This document shows, one piece after another, positions 17,183 to 26,483 of a DNA stretch of 64,000 nt; the first letter of the stretch is position 1; each line of letters starts with the position of its first letter. Below the pieces are notes generated by a model, which worked only from the letters and a program-made list of their open reading frames with translations, had not been told where the DNA came from and searched no databases. The DNA comes from Gemmatimonadota bacterium (GTDB lineage: Bacteria; Latescibacterota; UBA2968; UBA8231), in assembly GCA_018660835.1 (NCBI GenBank), contig JABJJN010000018.1, positions 124,001 through 188,000 of the forward strand, written 5' to 3'. Position numbers and translations under genes: made by a program.

Positions 17183-17637
17183 GCGGCACTCTCCTGTGCC
17201 TCGAGATGCTGCACAAGAGCGAGCAGTCCAAGGTGGTAGGAATTCGGACCAAATCCGGTGATCTGCCCGACACAGACTGGAGCGATCACGGAGGTGTGCC
17301 GGAAGGCCTCGCGCGCATGAACATTCGATAGGTGAACCTCGACAGTGGGGAGTCCTACACCGGCGACGGCGTCACGGACGGCGATACTATAGTGGGTGAG
17401 TGCCCCTGGATTGATGACGATCCCCTGTGCCCATGTCTGGGCCTCGTGGATGGCGTCGACAATCTCTCCCTCGTGATTCGATTGCGTAAAACGTAGCTCA
17501 GCATTGAGTTGTGTGGCGACCTTCAACAACAGGTTTTCCACATCGGCGAGAGTTGCCGCACCATAGACACCCGGTTCGCGGGTCCCTAACAGATTCAGAT
17601 TGGGACCATGGATCACGGTGATCGGAAAAGCCATCAC
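17179..17637 (-). CDS. aroQ: Type II 3-dehydroquinate dehydratase
   Basis: Third step of the shikimate pathway, a dodecameric enzyme. The 152-residue length is normal. The N-terminal [17 protein letters not shown] carries the catalytic tyrosine (Y25) and its lid arginine; [46 protein letters not shown] and the [15 protein letters not shown] end are all family hallmarks. It overlaps the rsmE stop by four bases upstream and the SH3/TPR gene by four bases downstream, so it belongs to a tight operon that probably begins at prmA or earlier. Confidence 0.96.
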   Translation of the reverse strand: MMAFPITVIHGPNLNLLGTREPGVYGAATLADVENLLLKVATQLNAELRFTQSNHEGEIVDAIHEAQTWAQGIVINPGALTHYSIAVRDAVAGVGLPTVEVHLSNVHAREAFRHTSVIAPVCVGQITGFGPNSYHLGLLALVQHLEAQESAA

Positions 17638-18383
17638 TCTGATACTCCTTGCGGGATGGTAGATTGAACCGAATGACGTCTGGCCTGGTCGAGGACCAGG
17701 GCGGACAAGACGATCGCTGCAGTATCGGCACGCAGTATGCGCTCGCCCCAGACGAAACTGCGCGCGCCCTGATCCTTCAGGAAAGCGATTTCATCTGCAT
17801 CGAATCCCCCTTCGGGGCCGACGAACAACGCGATACCTGTTTTGTCCGCTTCCCACACGTCCTCAATTGAGCCAGGGACGGTCGGATCGGCAACCAATAG
17901 TGCCATCCCCTCGGCAGCACATTGTATCGCAATCTGGTCGAGATCCGCGACTTGGGCAACGTCAGGAATCCGCGAACGCCCACATTGCTTGGCCGCTGCC
18001 GTGGCGATGCGTTGCCAGCGTTCAGGCTTTCCCGCTCCCTTCACGACGGTGCGCCGGGTTACCATAGGCTGAATCGTATGAACGCCAACTTCCGTCGCCT
18101 TCTCTACAACCGTATCGAATCGTTGCCCCTTGATCAGAGCCGCAACCAGATGTAGTTCGTGACGACTCTCAAGCGCACCAGGTGTTGTCTCCTCGATCTG
18201 GCCAACCGCCACATCTGCAGCCAGGCTTAGCAAGCGAACTCGGAATGCGGTACCAGCCCCATCGATGGCGTCGACCACTTCCCCTTCACGGAGCCGTCGT
18301 ACACGGATGTGATGCGCTTCTTCGGCACTGAACTCCAAACGTCCGTCCTGGATTCGCCTCGGGTCAATGAGGAAAGCGGGCAT
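17634..18383 (-). CDS. rsmE: 16S rRNA (uracil-1498-N3)-methyltransferase
   Basis: SPOUT-class enzyme that methylates U1498 of 16S rRNA. I start it at the ATG at 18383 ([19 protein letters not shown]), eight bases after the prmA stop, giving 249 residues; the frame is open to 18449, inside prmA. The N-terminal PUA-like part has the typical [19 protein letters not shown]. The knot region has [37 protein letters not shown] and the terminal [18 protein letters not shown]. It is commonly next to prmA, as here. Confidence 0.94.
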   Translation of the reverse strand: MPAFLIDPRRIQDGRLEFSAEEAHHIRVRRLREGEVVDAIDGAGTAFRVRLLSLAADVAVGQIEETTPGALESRHELHLVAALIKGQRFDTVVEKATEVGVHTIQPMVTRRTVVKGAGKPERWQRIATAAAKQCGRSRIPDVAQVADLDQIAIQCAAEGMALLVADPTVPGSIEDVWEADKTGIALFVGPEGGFDADEIAFLKDQGARSFVWGERILRADTAAIVLSALVLDQARRHSVQSTIPQGVSE

Positions 18384-18390
18384 GTGATCT

Positions 18391-19302
18391 TCAGTCCACC
18401 ACATAGGCGCGGCAGCTGAACCAATCATCACGTTGCCAGCGACCATCAATGGTCAGACCGGACTCGATGAGTCCGTCGATAAAGGTTCGCTCTTCGCGCC
18501 GCAAGAGTCCCGAAAAGATGATACACCCTCCCTTCCCAAGTCTCTGCAGAAGATCGGGCACCATGGGAAGCAGGATATGGCTTTCGATATTGGCAACGAT
18601 CACGTCGAAGGGCTCGTCCCCTGCATCTTTCGCACTGCCTTGCTGCAGGATGACCCGTTGCGAGACATGCTCCTCACCGAGATTCACATGCAGATTCAGT
18701 CGTGCATTTTCGATAGCGACCGCGTCAATATCCACGGCCACGAGCGATGTCACACCAAGACGCGATGCGGCAATGGCCAGTACACCTGAGCCGGTACCGA
18801 CGTCCAGCATTCGGCGCCCTTCAAGTTTCGTGTCTTCGAGACCGGCCAATGCCGTCTGTGTCGATTCGTGACCTCCGGTACCAAAGGCCATGGCCGGATC
18901 TATCACGATCGACATTTGACCGGACTCGACCTCCACTGGCAACCAAGGCGGATGCACGACGATCTTCTCTGTCGCCCAGACGGGCTTGTAGAATCGCCGC
19001 CACTCAGCATTCCAATCAGCCACCTTTTCCTCAGATACGAGGAACTCGATACGGTCAGATGCCATTCGCTCAACAGCCAACCTGAGCCCCGCGCGAACGC
19101 CATCGACACTCTGTGTTTGATCGAAAAAGGCTGTAACCCGCGTGTGTGCCGAATCGACGGCGTCACACTGGAGCCCGCAGCTACCCAAGTCAAAACACTC
19201 CGCACACATGACATCCTGCATCGCATCGGGCACAACGAAATCGACGCGGAGCCAGTGCAGTTGATTGTTATCGGACGATGGCGGTGGCACGGAGGAAGAC
19301 AC
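18391..19302 (-). CDS. prmA: Ribosomal protein L11 methyltransferase
   Basis: Trimethylates L11. The conserved core is clear: WKxxxxP-type segment (ADWNAEWRRFYKPVWATEKIVV), DPAMAFGTGGHESTQ, the SAM-binding MLDVGTGSGVLAIAASRLG and VDIDAVAIENARLN, and DVIVANIESHILL. The start is uncertain: the frame is open to 19485, but the first ~60 residues are unlike PrmA, so I use a GTG at 19302, giving 303 residues, normal for the family. It lies about 120 bases downstream of the nuoB-like gene and eight bases before rsmE. Confidence 0.9.
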   Translation of the reverse strand: MSSSVPPPSSDNNQLHWLRVDFVVPDAMQDVMCAECFDLGSCGLQCDAVDSAHTRVTAFFDQTQSVDGVRAGLRLAVERMASDRIEFLVSEEKVADWNAEWRRFYKPVWATEKIVVHPPWLPVEVESGQMSIVIDPAMAFGTGGHESTQTALAGLEDTKLEGRRMLDVGTGSGVLAIAASRLGVTSLVAVDIDAVAIENARLNLHVNLGEEHVSQRVILQQGSAKDAGDEPFDVIVANIESHILLPMVPDLLQRLGKGGCIIFSGLLRREERTFIDGLIESGLTIDGRWQRDDWFSCRAYVVD

Positions 19303-19424
19303 GTAGGATCCGATCCTGGTCGCAGAGACGAGGCCCGGGGAGATGTGGCTGAATTGCAGTAAATGCGGCGAGGGGATCGCCCTGAGCAAAGATACGGGGC
19401 AGGCTACTGCGGCAGCAAGGTGTT

Positions 19425-19841
19425 CTACCGATCGCGACGCAACTGGGCGATCGCCTGATAGAGATGCTGTGGAGGCGGCGCGCAACCAGGGATTGTCAAC
19501 TCCACATCAACAATGGACGAGAGCTCAACCGTGTCTCCATGCTCGCCCCATGCTCCGCCAGTCAGGGCGCAGGATCCGAAGGCGATGATCGTCGCCGGCC
19601 TCGGCATCTGTTCATACAAGGCAGAAATCTGGTCTGCCACAGGCCGTGCCAAACGCCCTGCCACGACAAGAATGTCTGCTATGGCCGGGTCATCGACGAC
19701 GGCGATGCCATGATGAGATGGGTCGAAGGTTGGGCCAAGAGCTGCATCCAATTCGGCGACACAACAGGTCGTGCCAATTGGCAAAAGATGGATAGATCGT
19801 CGCCGTGCCCAGCGGCGCAAAACGCCGAAGGCCGAGCTCAC
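19425..19841 (-). CDS. NuoB-like [4Fe-4S] subunit, short and without other complex I genes
   Basis: A 138-residue protein of the NuoB/hydrogenase small-subunit superfamily. All four ligands of the N2-type cluster are present: adjacent C26-C27 in IGTTCCVAE, C91 in FGSCALTGG and C120 in IPGCAPPP. The gaps of 64 and 29 residues agree with NuoB to within one residue as I recall it. The N-terminus is shorter than usual, and the flanking pattern (TTCCVAEL rather than LACCAIEM) is divergent. No other nuo or hydrogenase gene is in the window. Its start overlaps the mrp stop by four bases, so it is coupled to an Fe-S carrier gene. It could be part of a split complex I or of a different membrane-bound oxidoreductase. 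Confidence 0.8.
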   Translation of the reverse strand: MSSAFGVLRRWARRRSIHLLPIGTTCCVAELDAALGPTFDPSHHGIAVVDDPAIADILVVAGRLARPVADQISALYEQMPRPATIIAFGSCALTGGAWGEHGDTVELSSIVDVELTIPGCAPPPQHLYQAIAQLRRDR

Positions 19842-20641
19842 GTCAACTCGGAAAGAGCCCGCACCAGTGCCCGCCCCACCTCGGAAAAGGCTTGGCTTTG
19901 CGGTGCGGTGGGATCGGTGACCATCAGTGGCTTGCCAGTGTCTCCCGCTGCCCGCAATCGATCGTCTTGCGGCAGTTGTCCGAGCAAATCAACCCCGGCT
20001 CGCTGTGCGAGGCTTTCGCCCCCACCTTCTCCGAATAACATGTGTCGTTCGTCGCAATGTGGACACAAGTAATAGCACATGTTCTCGATGATACCGAGCG
20101 TCTCGATCTCAACCTTGTCGAACATGGCGATCCCACGTTCGACGTCTTCAAGGGCAACCGACTGGGGTGTTGTGACGATGACGGCACCACTGAGGGCGAC
20201 GATCTGACTGAGTGTCAGTTGGATGTCACCCGTTCCCGGCGGCAGATCAATAAGAAGGATGTCGAGTTCCCCCCAGTTGACCTGCTGCAGGAACTGCTGC
20301 GTCGCTTGCCCCAACAACGGGCCACGCCAGATCACTGGTGAGTCTTCTTCGGCAAGAAATCCCATCGACATAGTCGAAAGACCGTGTACTTGCACAGGCT
20401 GGATTCGCCCCTCCCCATCCATCTCAGGCGCATCGCGCACACCAAGCATCAATGGCAGACTTGGCCCATAGATATCGGCGTCCATCAACCCCACTCGGGC
20501 ACCGTCTGCCGCCAGTGCAAGAGCAAGATTGACGGCAACCGTTGATTTTCCGACACCACCCTTGGCACTGGCCACGGCGACGGCATTGGCTACACCGGGA
20601 AGGGTGTCACCCCCTGCTGGCAATGTTCGCGGAAAACTCAT
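19838..20641 (-). CDS. mrp: Mrp/ApbC/NBP35 family iron-sulfur carrier ATPase
   Basis: A 267-residue P-loop protein that binds and delivers Fe-S clusters. The deviant Walker A ASAKGGVGKST is at about 24-34, followed by LMDADIYGPSLP, IDLPPGTGDIQLTL and the cluster-binding CPHC inside ENMCYYLCPHCDERHMLFG. It lacks the N-terminal MIP18/DUF59 domain of longer Mrp proteins. It follows dnaJ by 17 bases and overlaps the nuoB-like start. Relatives of this family (Ind1/NUBPL) serve complex I assembly, which makes the pairing with a NuoB-like client meaningful. Confidence 0.93.
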   Translation of the reverse strand: MSFPRTLPAGGDTLPGVANAVAVASAKGGVGKSTVAVNLALALAADGARVGLMDADIYGPSLPLMLGVRDAPEMDGEGRIQPVQVHGLSTMSMGFLAEEDSPVIWRGPLLGQATQQFLQQVNWGELDILLIDLPPGTGDIQLTLSQIVALSGAVIVTTPQSVALEDVERGIAMFDKVEIETLGIIENMCYYLCPHCDERHMLFGEGGGESLAQRAGVDLLGQLPQDDRLRAAGDTGKPLMVTDPTAPQSQAFSEVGRALVRALSELT

Positions 20642-20658
20642 CGTTCTATTCTCTCCGC

Positions 20659-21798
20659 CTAGCTGAAGGCTTCTAACATGCGGTCAAGAAAGCTCTTGCC
20701 TTCGGAATCTGCCCGTTGCTGGTGGATTTCGTCGAGTTCAGCAAAGAGTCGGCGCTCTTCGGAAGTCAGTTGCGTGGGCGTCCAGACCAATACTTCCACA
20801 AGCTGATCACCTATGCCCCGACCATCCACATCGGGAATCCCCTTTCCACGCAAGCGAAAGACACGCCCCGTCTGGGTCGCCTCGGGGATCTTCATCTTTA
20901 CATCGCCATGCAGGGTAGGAACCTGAGCTTCGTATCCGAGGGCTGCCTGACTGATACTGATGGGCAGACGGAAGATTACGTCGTTGCCTTCTCGTGTATA
21001 TGTGTCGTGTTCTTCCTCTTCGATGAAGACAAGGACGTCTCCCGCAGGACCACCTCGAGGACCAGCGTCTCCCTGACCTCGCAGTGGGATATAGTTGCCC
21101 GTGCTGACACCTGCCGGAATCCGCACGGTGATCGTTGTCTTGTCTCGGACCCGCCCCTCGCCGGCACACTCCCGGCAGGGGTCACTGACCGTTCGCCCCT
21201 CACCATGGCAGGTAGGACAGGCACCCACAGTGACTTGCTGACCGAAGAAGGAACGTGAGACCTGCTGCACCTGCCCAACACCACCACAGGTCTGACAAGT
21301 CTGCGGTGTCGACCCTGGCGCAGCCCCACCGCCGTCACACACCTCGCAGGACTTCATTCTCTGGAGGCTGATCTTCTTCTCGACGCCTTCTGTGATCTCT
21401 TCAAGGCTCAACTTCAGGGAGATACGCAGATCGCGGCCCTTGGGTGGCCCACTCGGGCCACGCGAGCGACGCCCGCCACCGAAGACGTTGCCGAAGAAAT
21501 CACCGAAGAGGTCATCGAAGTCTGTGGCATGGGAGAAGTCTGACCACTGAAATCCGCCACTACCAAAGTTGCCTTCGAGTCCAGCGTGCCCGAAGCGATC
21601 GTAGTTCGATCTCTTCTCCGCATCGCTGAGGACCTCGTAGGCTTCCGACGCCTCCTTGAAGGCCGCCTCTGCATCGCTATCGTCCGGGTTGCGGTCAGGG
21701 TGGTATTTTAGAGCCAACTTGCGATAGGAACTCTTGACCTGATCCGGCTCGGCATTCTTCTCGATCCCCAGAACTTCGTAGTAATCGCGCTTGGCCAT
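20659..21798 (-). CDS. dnaJ: Chaperone DnaJ (Hsp40)
   Basis: Co-chaperone that delivers clients to DnaK and triggers its ATPase. Full-length at 379 residues: J domain with YHPDRNPDD holding the HPD triad, a G/F-rich region (FGHAGLEGNFGSGGF), four CxxCxGxG-type zinc motifs (CEVCDGGG, CQTCGGVG, CPTCHGEG, CRECAGEG) and a C-terminal substrate domain. The ATG directly follows the dnaK stop codon, with no gap. Fourth gene of hrcA-grpE-dnaK-dnaJ. Confidence 0.98.
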   Translation of the reverse strand: MAKRDYYEVLGIEKNAEPDQVKSSYRKLALKYHPDRNPDDSDAEAAFKEASEAYEVLSDAEKRSNYDRFGHAGLEGNFGSGGFQWSDFSHATDFDDLFGDFFGNVFGGGRRSRGPSGPPKGRDLRISLKLSLEEITEGVEKKISLQRMKSCEVCDGGGAAPGSTPQTCQTCGGVGQVQQVSRSFFGQQVTVGACPTCHGEGRTVSDPCRECAGEGRVRDKTTITVRIPAGVSTGNYIPLRGQGDAGPRGGPAGDVLVFIEEEEHDTYTREGNDVIFRLPISISQAALGYEAQVPTLHGDVKMKIPEATQTGRVFRLRGKGIPDVDGRGIGDQLVEVLVWTPTQLTSEERRLFAELDEIHQQRADSEGKSFLDRMLEAFS

Positions 21799-23754
21799 CT
21801 ACTGCTTCTTCTCACCCTCAGAGTCTTGAGCCGGAGCATCGTCCACCACCTCGAAGTCTGCATCGACAGCGCCCTCATCCTGTGATGGCGGTGCCTGTGC
21901 ACCCGGTGCAGGGCCCGCGCCCGTGGCATCCTCGCCATCGGGCTGCTGGGCTTGGGCGTCAGCGTAAACGATCTCTGCCAGTTTGTGGGACGCTGTCTGC
22001 AATGTCTCGACAGCGGCATCGATCGCGGCCAGATCCTCACCCTCGAGGGCCTTCTTGGCTGCCTCCAACGCTTCTTCGATCGGTTTTCTGTCCTCCTCGG
22101 ACAGTTTGTCACCGTGCTCTGCAATCGACTTCTCAGTGGCATAGACCATCTGATCGGCAGCATTTCGCTTATCGACCTGTTCACGCCGTTCCTTGTCAGC
22201 ATCGGCGTTTGACTCGGCGTCCTTCTGCATCTGCTCGATTTCCTCACTGGACAGACCGGAGGAAGATTCGATGCGAATGGACTGTTCCTTGTTGGTGCCT
22301 TTGTCTTTCGCAGACACATTCAGAATGCCATTTGCATCGATGTCGAAGGACACCTCCACTTGCGGCATGCCCCGTGGGGCCGGTGGAATGCCGTCGAGAT
22401 GAAACCGACCCAGCGTGCGATTGTCATTGGCGAATTCACGATCACCCTGTAACACGTGAACTTCCACACTTGGTTGATTGTCCGCCGCTGTGGAAAAGAT
22501 CTGACTCTTCTTGGTAGGGATCGTCGTATTGCGTTCGATGAGCTTCGTCATCACGCCACCCATCGTCTCAATTCCAAACGACAGGGGCGTGACGTCCAAC
22601 AGCAGCACATCGTCCACTTCACCTGCCAACACACCTGCCTGGATGGCGGCACCGAGGGCGACGACCTCATCCGGGTTTACACCCCGATGGGGCTCTCGAC
22701 CAAACAGCTCCTTAACGACCTCCTGCACCTTCGGCATGCGCGTGGAGCCACCGACGAGGATCACTTCATCGACCTGCTCTGCACTTAACCCTGAATCCTT
22801 CAGCGCCTGCAGGCACGGCCCCTTCGTGCGCTCAACCAGGTCTTCCACCAGTTGTTCGAACTTGGCCTTGGTCAGACTCATCTGCACGTGCTTGGGGCCC
22901 GTCTGGTCGGCTGTAATGAAAGGCAGGTGAATCTCCGTCGTCCCGGAGGATGACAACTCACACTTCGCCTTCTCAGCGGCTTCCTTCAGCCTTTGCAGAG
23001 CCATCGGATCCTGCCGCAGGTCGATGCCCTCTGTTTGCTGAAATTCGGCGGCGATCCAGTCGATGATGTGTTGATCGAAGTCATCGCCACCTAGATGTGT
23101 ATCACCATTCGTGCTCTTGACCTCGAATACACCATCACCCAACTCGAGAATCGAGATATCGAAGGTGCCACCACCCAGGTCATAGACAGCGATTTTTTCT
23201 GTCGAGGTCTTCTTGTCGAGACCATACGCCAGGGCCGCCGCAGTGGGCTCATTGACGATGCGTAGGACCTCGAGTCCAGCGATGGAGCCAGCATCCTTCG
23301 TCGCCTGCCGTTGCGCGTCATTGAAGTAGGCAGGCACCGTGACGACGGCTTGGGTCACCTCTTCTCCCAGATAGTCTTCAGCCGTCGCCTTCATCTTCTG
23401 CAGGACAATGGCGGCGATCTCGGGCGGTGTGTAGTCCGTACCGTCGATCTCTACGGCTGCCTGATCGCGCGCGCCGGATTTGACGGTGAAGGGAACCTCG
23501 CGGATCTCTTCTGACACCTCGTCGTACTTACGTCCCATGAAACGTTTCACTGAGAACACGGTCTTCGTTGGATTCGTCACGGCTTGGCGTTTGGCCGTCT
23601 GGCCTACAAGGCGCTCGCCATCGTTGGCAAATCCTACCATGGAAGGGGTTGTTCGCCCACCTTCCGCGTTGGCGATGACCTCTGGTTCTTTGCCCTCCAT
23701 GACGGACACACACGAATTCGTCGTCCCTAGATCGATACCGATTACTTTGCCCAT
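21799..23754 (-). CDS. dnaK: Chaperone DnaK (Hsp70)
   Basis: ATP-dependent chaperone, 651 residues. The nucleotide domain begins [18 protein letters not shown] and contains [17 protein letters not shown] and [15 protein letters not shown]. The substrate domain and lid follow ([28 protein letters not shown]), then a Q/G/A/P-rich tail ending in an acidic [14 protein letters not shown], close to the usual EEVD-like end. It begins six bases after the grpE stop. Confidence 0.98.
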   Translation of the reverse strand: MGKVIGIDLGTTNSCVSVMEGKEPEVIANAEGGRTTPSMVGFANDGERLVGQTAKRQAVTNPTKTVFSVKRFMGRKYDEVSEEIREVPFTVKSGARDQAAVEIDGTDYTPPEIAAIVLQKMKATAEDYLGEEVTQAVVTVPAYFNDAQRQATKDAGSIAGLEVLRIVNEPTAAALAYGLDKKTSTEKIAVYDLGGGTFDISILELGDGVFEVKSTNGDTHLGGDDFDQHIIDWIAAEFQQTEGIDLRQDPMALQRLKEAAEKAKCELSSSGTTEIHLPFITADQTGPKHVQMSLTKAKFEQLVEDLVERTKGPCLQALKDSGLSAEQVDEVILVGGSTRMPKVQEVVKELFGREPHRGVNPDEVVALGAAIQAGVLAGEVDDVLLLDVTPLSFGIETMGGVMTKLIERNTTIPTKKSQIFSTAADNQPSVEVHVLQGDREFANDNRTLGRFHLDGIPPAPRGMPQVEVSFDIDANGILNVSAKDKGTNKEQSIRIESSSGLSSEEIEQMQKDAESNADADKERREQVDKRNAADQMVYATEKSIAEHGDKLSEEDRKPIEEALEAAKKALEGEDLAAIDAAVETLQTASHKLAEIVYADAQAQQPDGEDATGAGPAPGAQAPPSQDEGAVDADFEVVDDAPAQDSEGEKKQ

Positions 23755-23760
23755 CCTGTC

Positions 23761-24447
23761 TTACTCCTGCCCTTCTTCTTCTGTGTCAGATTTGTCTTTA
23801 GAGGAATCCGACTCGTCCAGTTGTGAACTGACGATGACGCGCGACGGCCGTACCACCTTGTCGCGCAAACGGAATCCCTTTTCCATTTCCTGCATAACTA
23901 TTCCCGGTTCATGCTCGGCCGACGGCACTTGCATCATTGCTTCGTGCTCATTGGGATCGAAGGGTTTGCCCATCGCCTCGATCTCCTGCAGACCATAGCC
24001 CGATAGGATCTCCTTGAACTGGGTGACGATAATTTCAACGCCTTGACGAACTGCGGCGGCGTCCTCTGTCTCTTGCGCGAGGGCGCGTCGCAAATTGTCG
24101 AGCAAAGGCGCGATCTGCAGTAGAACATCCCGCAGCGTATCGTCGCGAGTTTCGGCCCTGGCTTTGACCGTGCGCTTGCGGAAGTTGTCAAGTTCCGCGA
24201 CGGCTCTGAGGTAGCGGTCCTGAATCTGGGCAGCTTCTCTCTTAGCCGTTGTCAACTCGTCGACGGGTTCGTCTTCATCCTCATCAACGGTGGCACTCTG
24301 CTCGGCCTCCGAACCCTCTGTCTCTGCCTCGTGATTGTCTGGCTCAGAGGTCGCGGCCGAATCCTGTGGATTGTCTGCATCGTCGGCGGACGACGCTGCA
24401 CCTGGCTCATCGTTTTCGTCGGTCAGAATCTGTTTCTCACTGCTCAT
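23761..24447 (-). CDS. grpE: Nucleotide exchange factor GrpE
   Basis: Releases ADP from DnaK. I use the ATG at 24447 (MSSEKQILTDENDE), giving 228 residues; the frame continues to a GTG at 24477, which sits in an inverted repeat. The first ~85 residues are acidic and disordered, then the long dimer helix (RYLRAVAELDNFRKRT) and the beta domain (EAMGKPFDPNEHEAMMQ, VVRPSRVIVS) follow. It lies 78 bases after the hrcA stop and six before dnaK. Confidence 0.95.
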   Translation of the reverse strand: MSSEKQILTDENDEPGAASSADDADNPQDSAATSEPDNHEAETEGSEAEQSATVDEDEDEPVDELTTAKREAAQIQDRYLRAVAELDNFRKRTVKARAETRDDTLRDVLLQIAPLLDNLRRALAQETEDAAAVRQGVEIIVTQFKEILSGYGLQEIEAMGKPFDPNEHEAMMQVPSAEHEPGIVMQEMEKGFRLRDKVVRPSRVIVSSQLDESDSSKDKSDTEEEGQE

Positions 24448-24474
24448 CGGTGTGTTGTGTCTTGTTCGGGTGAG

Positions 24475-24493
24475 CACTGCGCTTGGCGCAGTG
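24475..24493. repeat. Inverted repeat between hrcA and grpE
   Basis: Perfect 8-base arms CACTGCGC (24475-24482) and GCGCAGTG (24486-24493) around TTG. It is not the HrcA operator CIRCE (TTAGCACTC-N9-GAGTGCTAA). It could be an mRNA processing or attenuation hairpin that lowers hrcA relative to grpE-dnaK, or the operator of another regulator. Confidence 0.5.
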
Positions 24494-24525
24494 TACTAGC
24501 GACTGAGATGTGATGCGGCCGATTC

Positions 24526-25551
24526 TCAGGCACTCAACTGTGCCGCCCGGGAGGCAGCGTAGTCGACAAGAGCCACGACGCGCTCATAAGGCATTCGCGT
24601 GGGGCCCATGACGCCTATCACGCCTTGCGACCCGGCCACGTCATAGCTGGCCGTCACAAGACTGCACAGGCGCAATTCACGGCGATCGTTTTCGTCGCCA
24701 ATGGTGACCACGACTCCACGACGACCCGCCAGCAACTGTGCCAGAACCTGTTTGTGTTCAAGTAACTCGAGTACGGATGCCACATCGAGAGCGTCCCGGA
24801 ATTCGGGTTGGACACAGATATTGTGGGCTCCAGACACGTGGACGTCGACCACAGGCCGTTGGCTCAAGGCTTCAATTTCGTCGACAACGACGCGCAATAG
24901 TTCAGGCGCACCGCATGCCATGTCGCCGACACGCTCGCGGACGGTGGTCTGGACCTGGCTCATTGTCAGACCGCCAAGTCGTTCATTCAAGCGTGTAGCA
25001 ACACCTTCCAGATCGCGGCGCTCGACGCTCGTTCCCACCTCGATGACGAGACTGCGTACGGGACCCGCTGTCAGATTCACGACGAGTAACAAGCGTTGTT
25101 GTGTCAGGTGCACCAGTTCGATTCGAGCCAGCAAACCCAGTTCGAAACTCGGTGCCATCACAAGCCCCAGCTGCATCGTCACATCGCCGATGATCTCTGC
25201 CAGCTGGCCGTGTATTTCGTCGGCGGACAACTTCTGCAACTGCCGTTCGATTTCACGTCGCTGTTGCTCGAGATCGAATACAGGTGCTTCGACGGCATCT
25301 ACCGTATGGGCGACGAAGAAGCGGTAACCACGGTCGGTTGGTAGACGACCTGCAGACGTATGCGGCTGCTGGACGTAGCCCTTGTCCTCCAACGTTGAAA
25401 GCGTCTTACGCACAGTGGCGGCACTGATGCCGACGTGCGGATCTCGCTCCAACAGCGCCGCAGAGCCAACAGGCACACCCGTCTCAACATGGGCCCGCAC
25501 GAGGGCCGCAAGAATGATCTCTTCGCGTTCAGTAAGCTGTTCGCGTGGCAC
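24526..25551 (-). CDS. hrcA: Heat-shock repressor HrcA
   Basis: Repressor of dnaK and groEL operons that works through CIRCE operators. The 341-residue protein has the N-terminal winged helix (LTEREEIILAALVRAHVETG, then SAATVRKTLSTLEDKGYVQQPHTSAGRLPTDRGYRFFV, read in segments) and the C-terminal GAF-like and dimer domains ending in VIGVMGPTRMPYERVVALVDY. It is first in the hrcA-grpE-dnaK-dnaJ order. No CIRCE element is visible in the 289 bases upstream. Confidence 0.96.
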   Translation of the reverse strand: MPREQLTEREEIILAALVRAHVETGVPVGSAALLERDPHVGISAATVRKTLSTLEDKGYVQQPHTSAGRLPTDRGYRFFVAHTVDAVEAPVFDLEQQRREIERQLQKLSADEIHGQLAEIIGDVTMQLGLVMAPSFELGLLARIELVHLTQQRLLLVVNLTAGPVRSLVIEVGTSVERRDLEGVATRLNERLGGLTMSQVQTTVRERVGDMACGAPELLRVVVDEIEALSQRPVVDVHVSGAHNICVQPEFRDALDVASVLELLEHKQVLAQLLAGRRGVVVTIGDENDRRELRLCSLVTASYDVAGSQGVIGVMGPTRMPYERVVALVDYAASRAAQLSA

Positions 25552-25750
25552 AGGCTATCCTTCGGGTCCGCCGACAGTTCGCATTGAAAAGCAAGCCTTT
25601 TCGGGGAACCGACTGGGGAGGTGTTTGTGGCGCAAGAAATGACCGCCGGGGAGCGACAGACATAGACTAGAGGAAATTAACGGCCACCTCAGGACTGTCA
25701 ACCTGAGATTGGCCGGCAGGTCAGGGAAATCCCTACATGACAGAACGCAT

Positions 25751-25783
25751 CAGGGGGGACGATCTAGTCAATCGTCCCCCCTG
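25751..25783 (-). terminator. Strong hairpin closing the flagellar locus
   Basis: Perfect 13-base inverted repeat CAGGGGGGACGAT (25751-25763) / ATCGTCCCCCCTG (25771-25783) with a 7-base loop, 58 bases past the flgM-like stop. No T-tract follows, so it is a barrier or mRNA end-protecting structure rather than a textbook terminator. Confidence 0.65.
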
Positions 25784-25840
25784 GCAAGGTCTTGTTCCAC
25801 AAGCCGTAACAACTACACCGATTCGATCTACGACCCTGAT

Positions 25841-26296
25841 CTAGGCGATTTCGTCAATAAATCCATCTACCGTGGCCTCGCGGACCTCCGGTTGATCATA
25901 AAAGCCACTGGCAGCACGTTCACGCGCCTCATCGACGCGCTCGGGGCGCGTGTCTGGGACACTCTCGAGTTGCTGTCGGGCCTGACGAACAACGCCTATC
26001 TCGTCGACAACGGGACGAACGCTATCGGAATCCAGGATGGCTCCAGCGATTTCCTGACGTACTTGGTCAGAATCGTAGAAACCGGAAGCGACACGCTGAC
26101 GGACCTCTTCGATCCGTGGATTCAACGTATTTGGTGCTGTCCGAGCTGCAGCGCTCAGATCAGCCGCCTGCTTCGCTGTCGTCGAAATCTCGACCGAATC
26201 AGATGATTCGCTGGCCGATCGCCGCTCTCGCGTCGAGTCGGTGCGCTGATTGGGCTGGGATACCTTCTGTAGGTTTGGTAACCCTTCTATGCGCAT
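25841..26296 (-). CDS. flgM: FlgM-like anti-sigma-28 factor with a duplicated C-terminal motif
   Basis: A 151-residue protein. The N-terminal part is polar and low-complexity with VEISTTAKQAADL, as in FlgM proteins. The C-terminal FlgM-type helix motif occurs twice: residues 61-89 start RIEEVRQRVASGFYD and 120-148 start RVDEARERAASGFYD; both end in (I/F)-(L/I)-D. Known FlgM proteins carry one such unit (R-x-x-x-I-x-x-G-x-Y). A perfect sigma-28 consensus promoter lies 80 bases upstream, as expected for an anti-sigma-28 gene under feedback. Identity rests on motif, promoter and position; sequence search would settle it. Confidence 0.75.
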   Translation of the reverse strand: MRIEGLPNLQKVSQPNQRTDSTRERRSASESSDSVEISTTAKQAADLSAAARTAPNTLNPRIEEVRQRVASGFYDSDQVRQEIAGAILDSDSVRPVVDEIGVVRQARQQLESVPDTRPERVDEARERAASGFYDQPEVREATVDGFIDEIA

Positions 26297-26375
26297 GATC
26301 TCCCCCCTTCTGCTCTGGTAGCGGCCCTTTTTCCCCGGGGATGGAAAAGGACCGGACTTCCGCCTCTATCTATAG

Positions 26376-26402
26376 TTATCGGCAGCGTCTTCAGAAACTT
26401 TA
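26376..26402 (-). promoter_or_regulatory. Perfect sigma-28 promoter for the flgM-like gene
   Basis: Minus strand reads TAAAGTTT, 11 bases, GCCGATAA, identical at every position to the classical FliA consensus. It lies between the FliT/FlgN-like gene and the flgM-like gene and implies a leader of about 70 bases. Confidence 0.88.
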
Positions 26403-26483
26403 GGCCAATATACCATGGAGGGCGAAAAGTGCCAATCAAGACCTGCAGATCGGCAGCAGCGCGCAGCTGCAGAGACTGGAAGT

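Noticed and set aside
25552..25840. Search for a CIRCE operator before hrcA
   Set aside because: No TTAGCACTC-N9-GAGTGCTAA or close variant is present on either strand.
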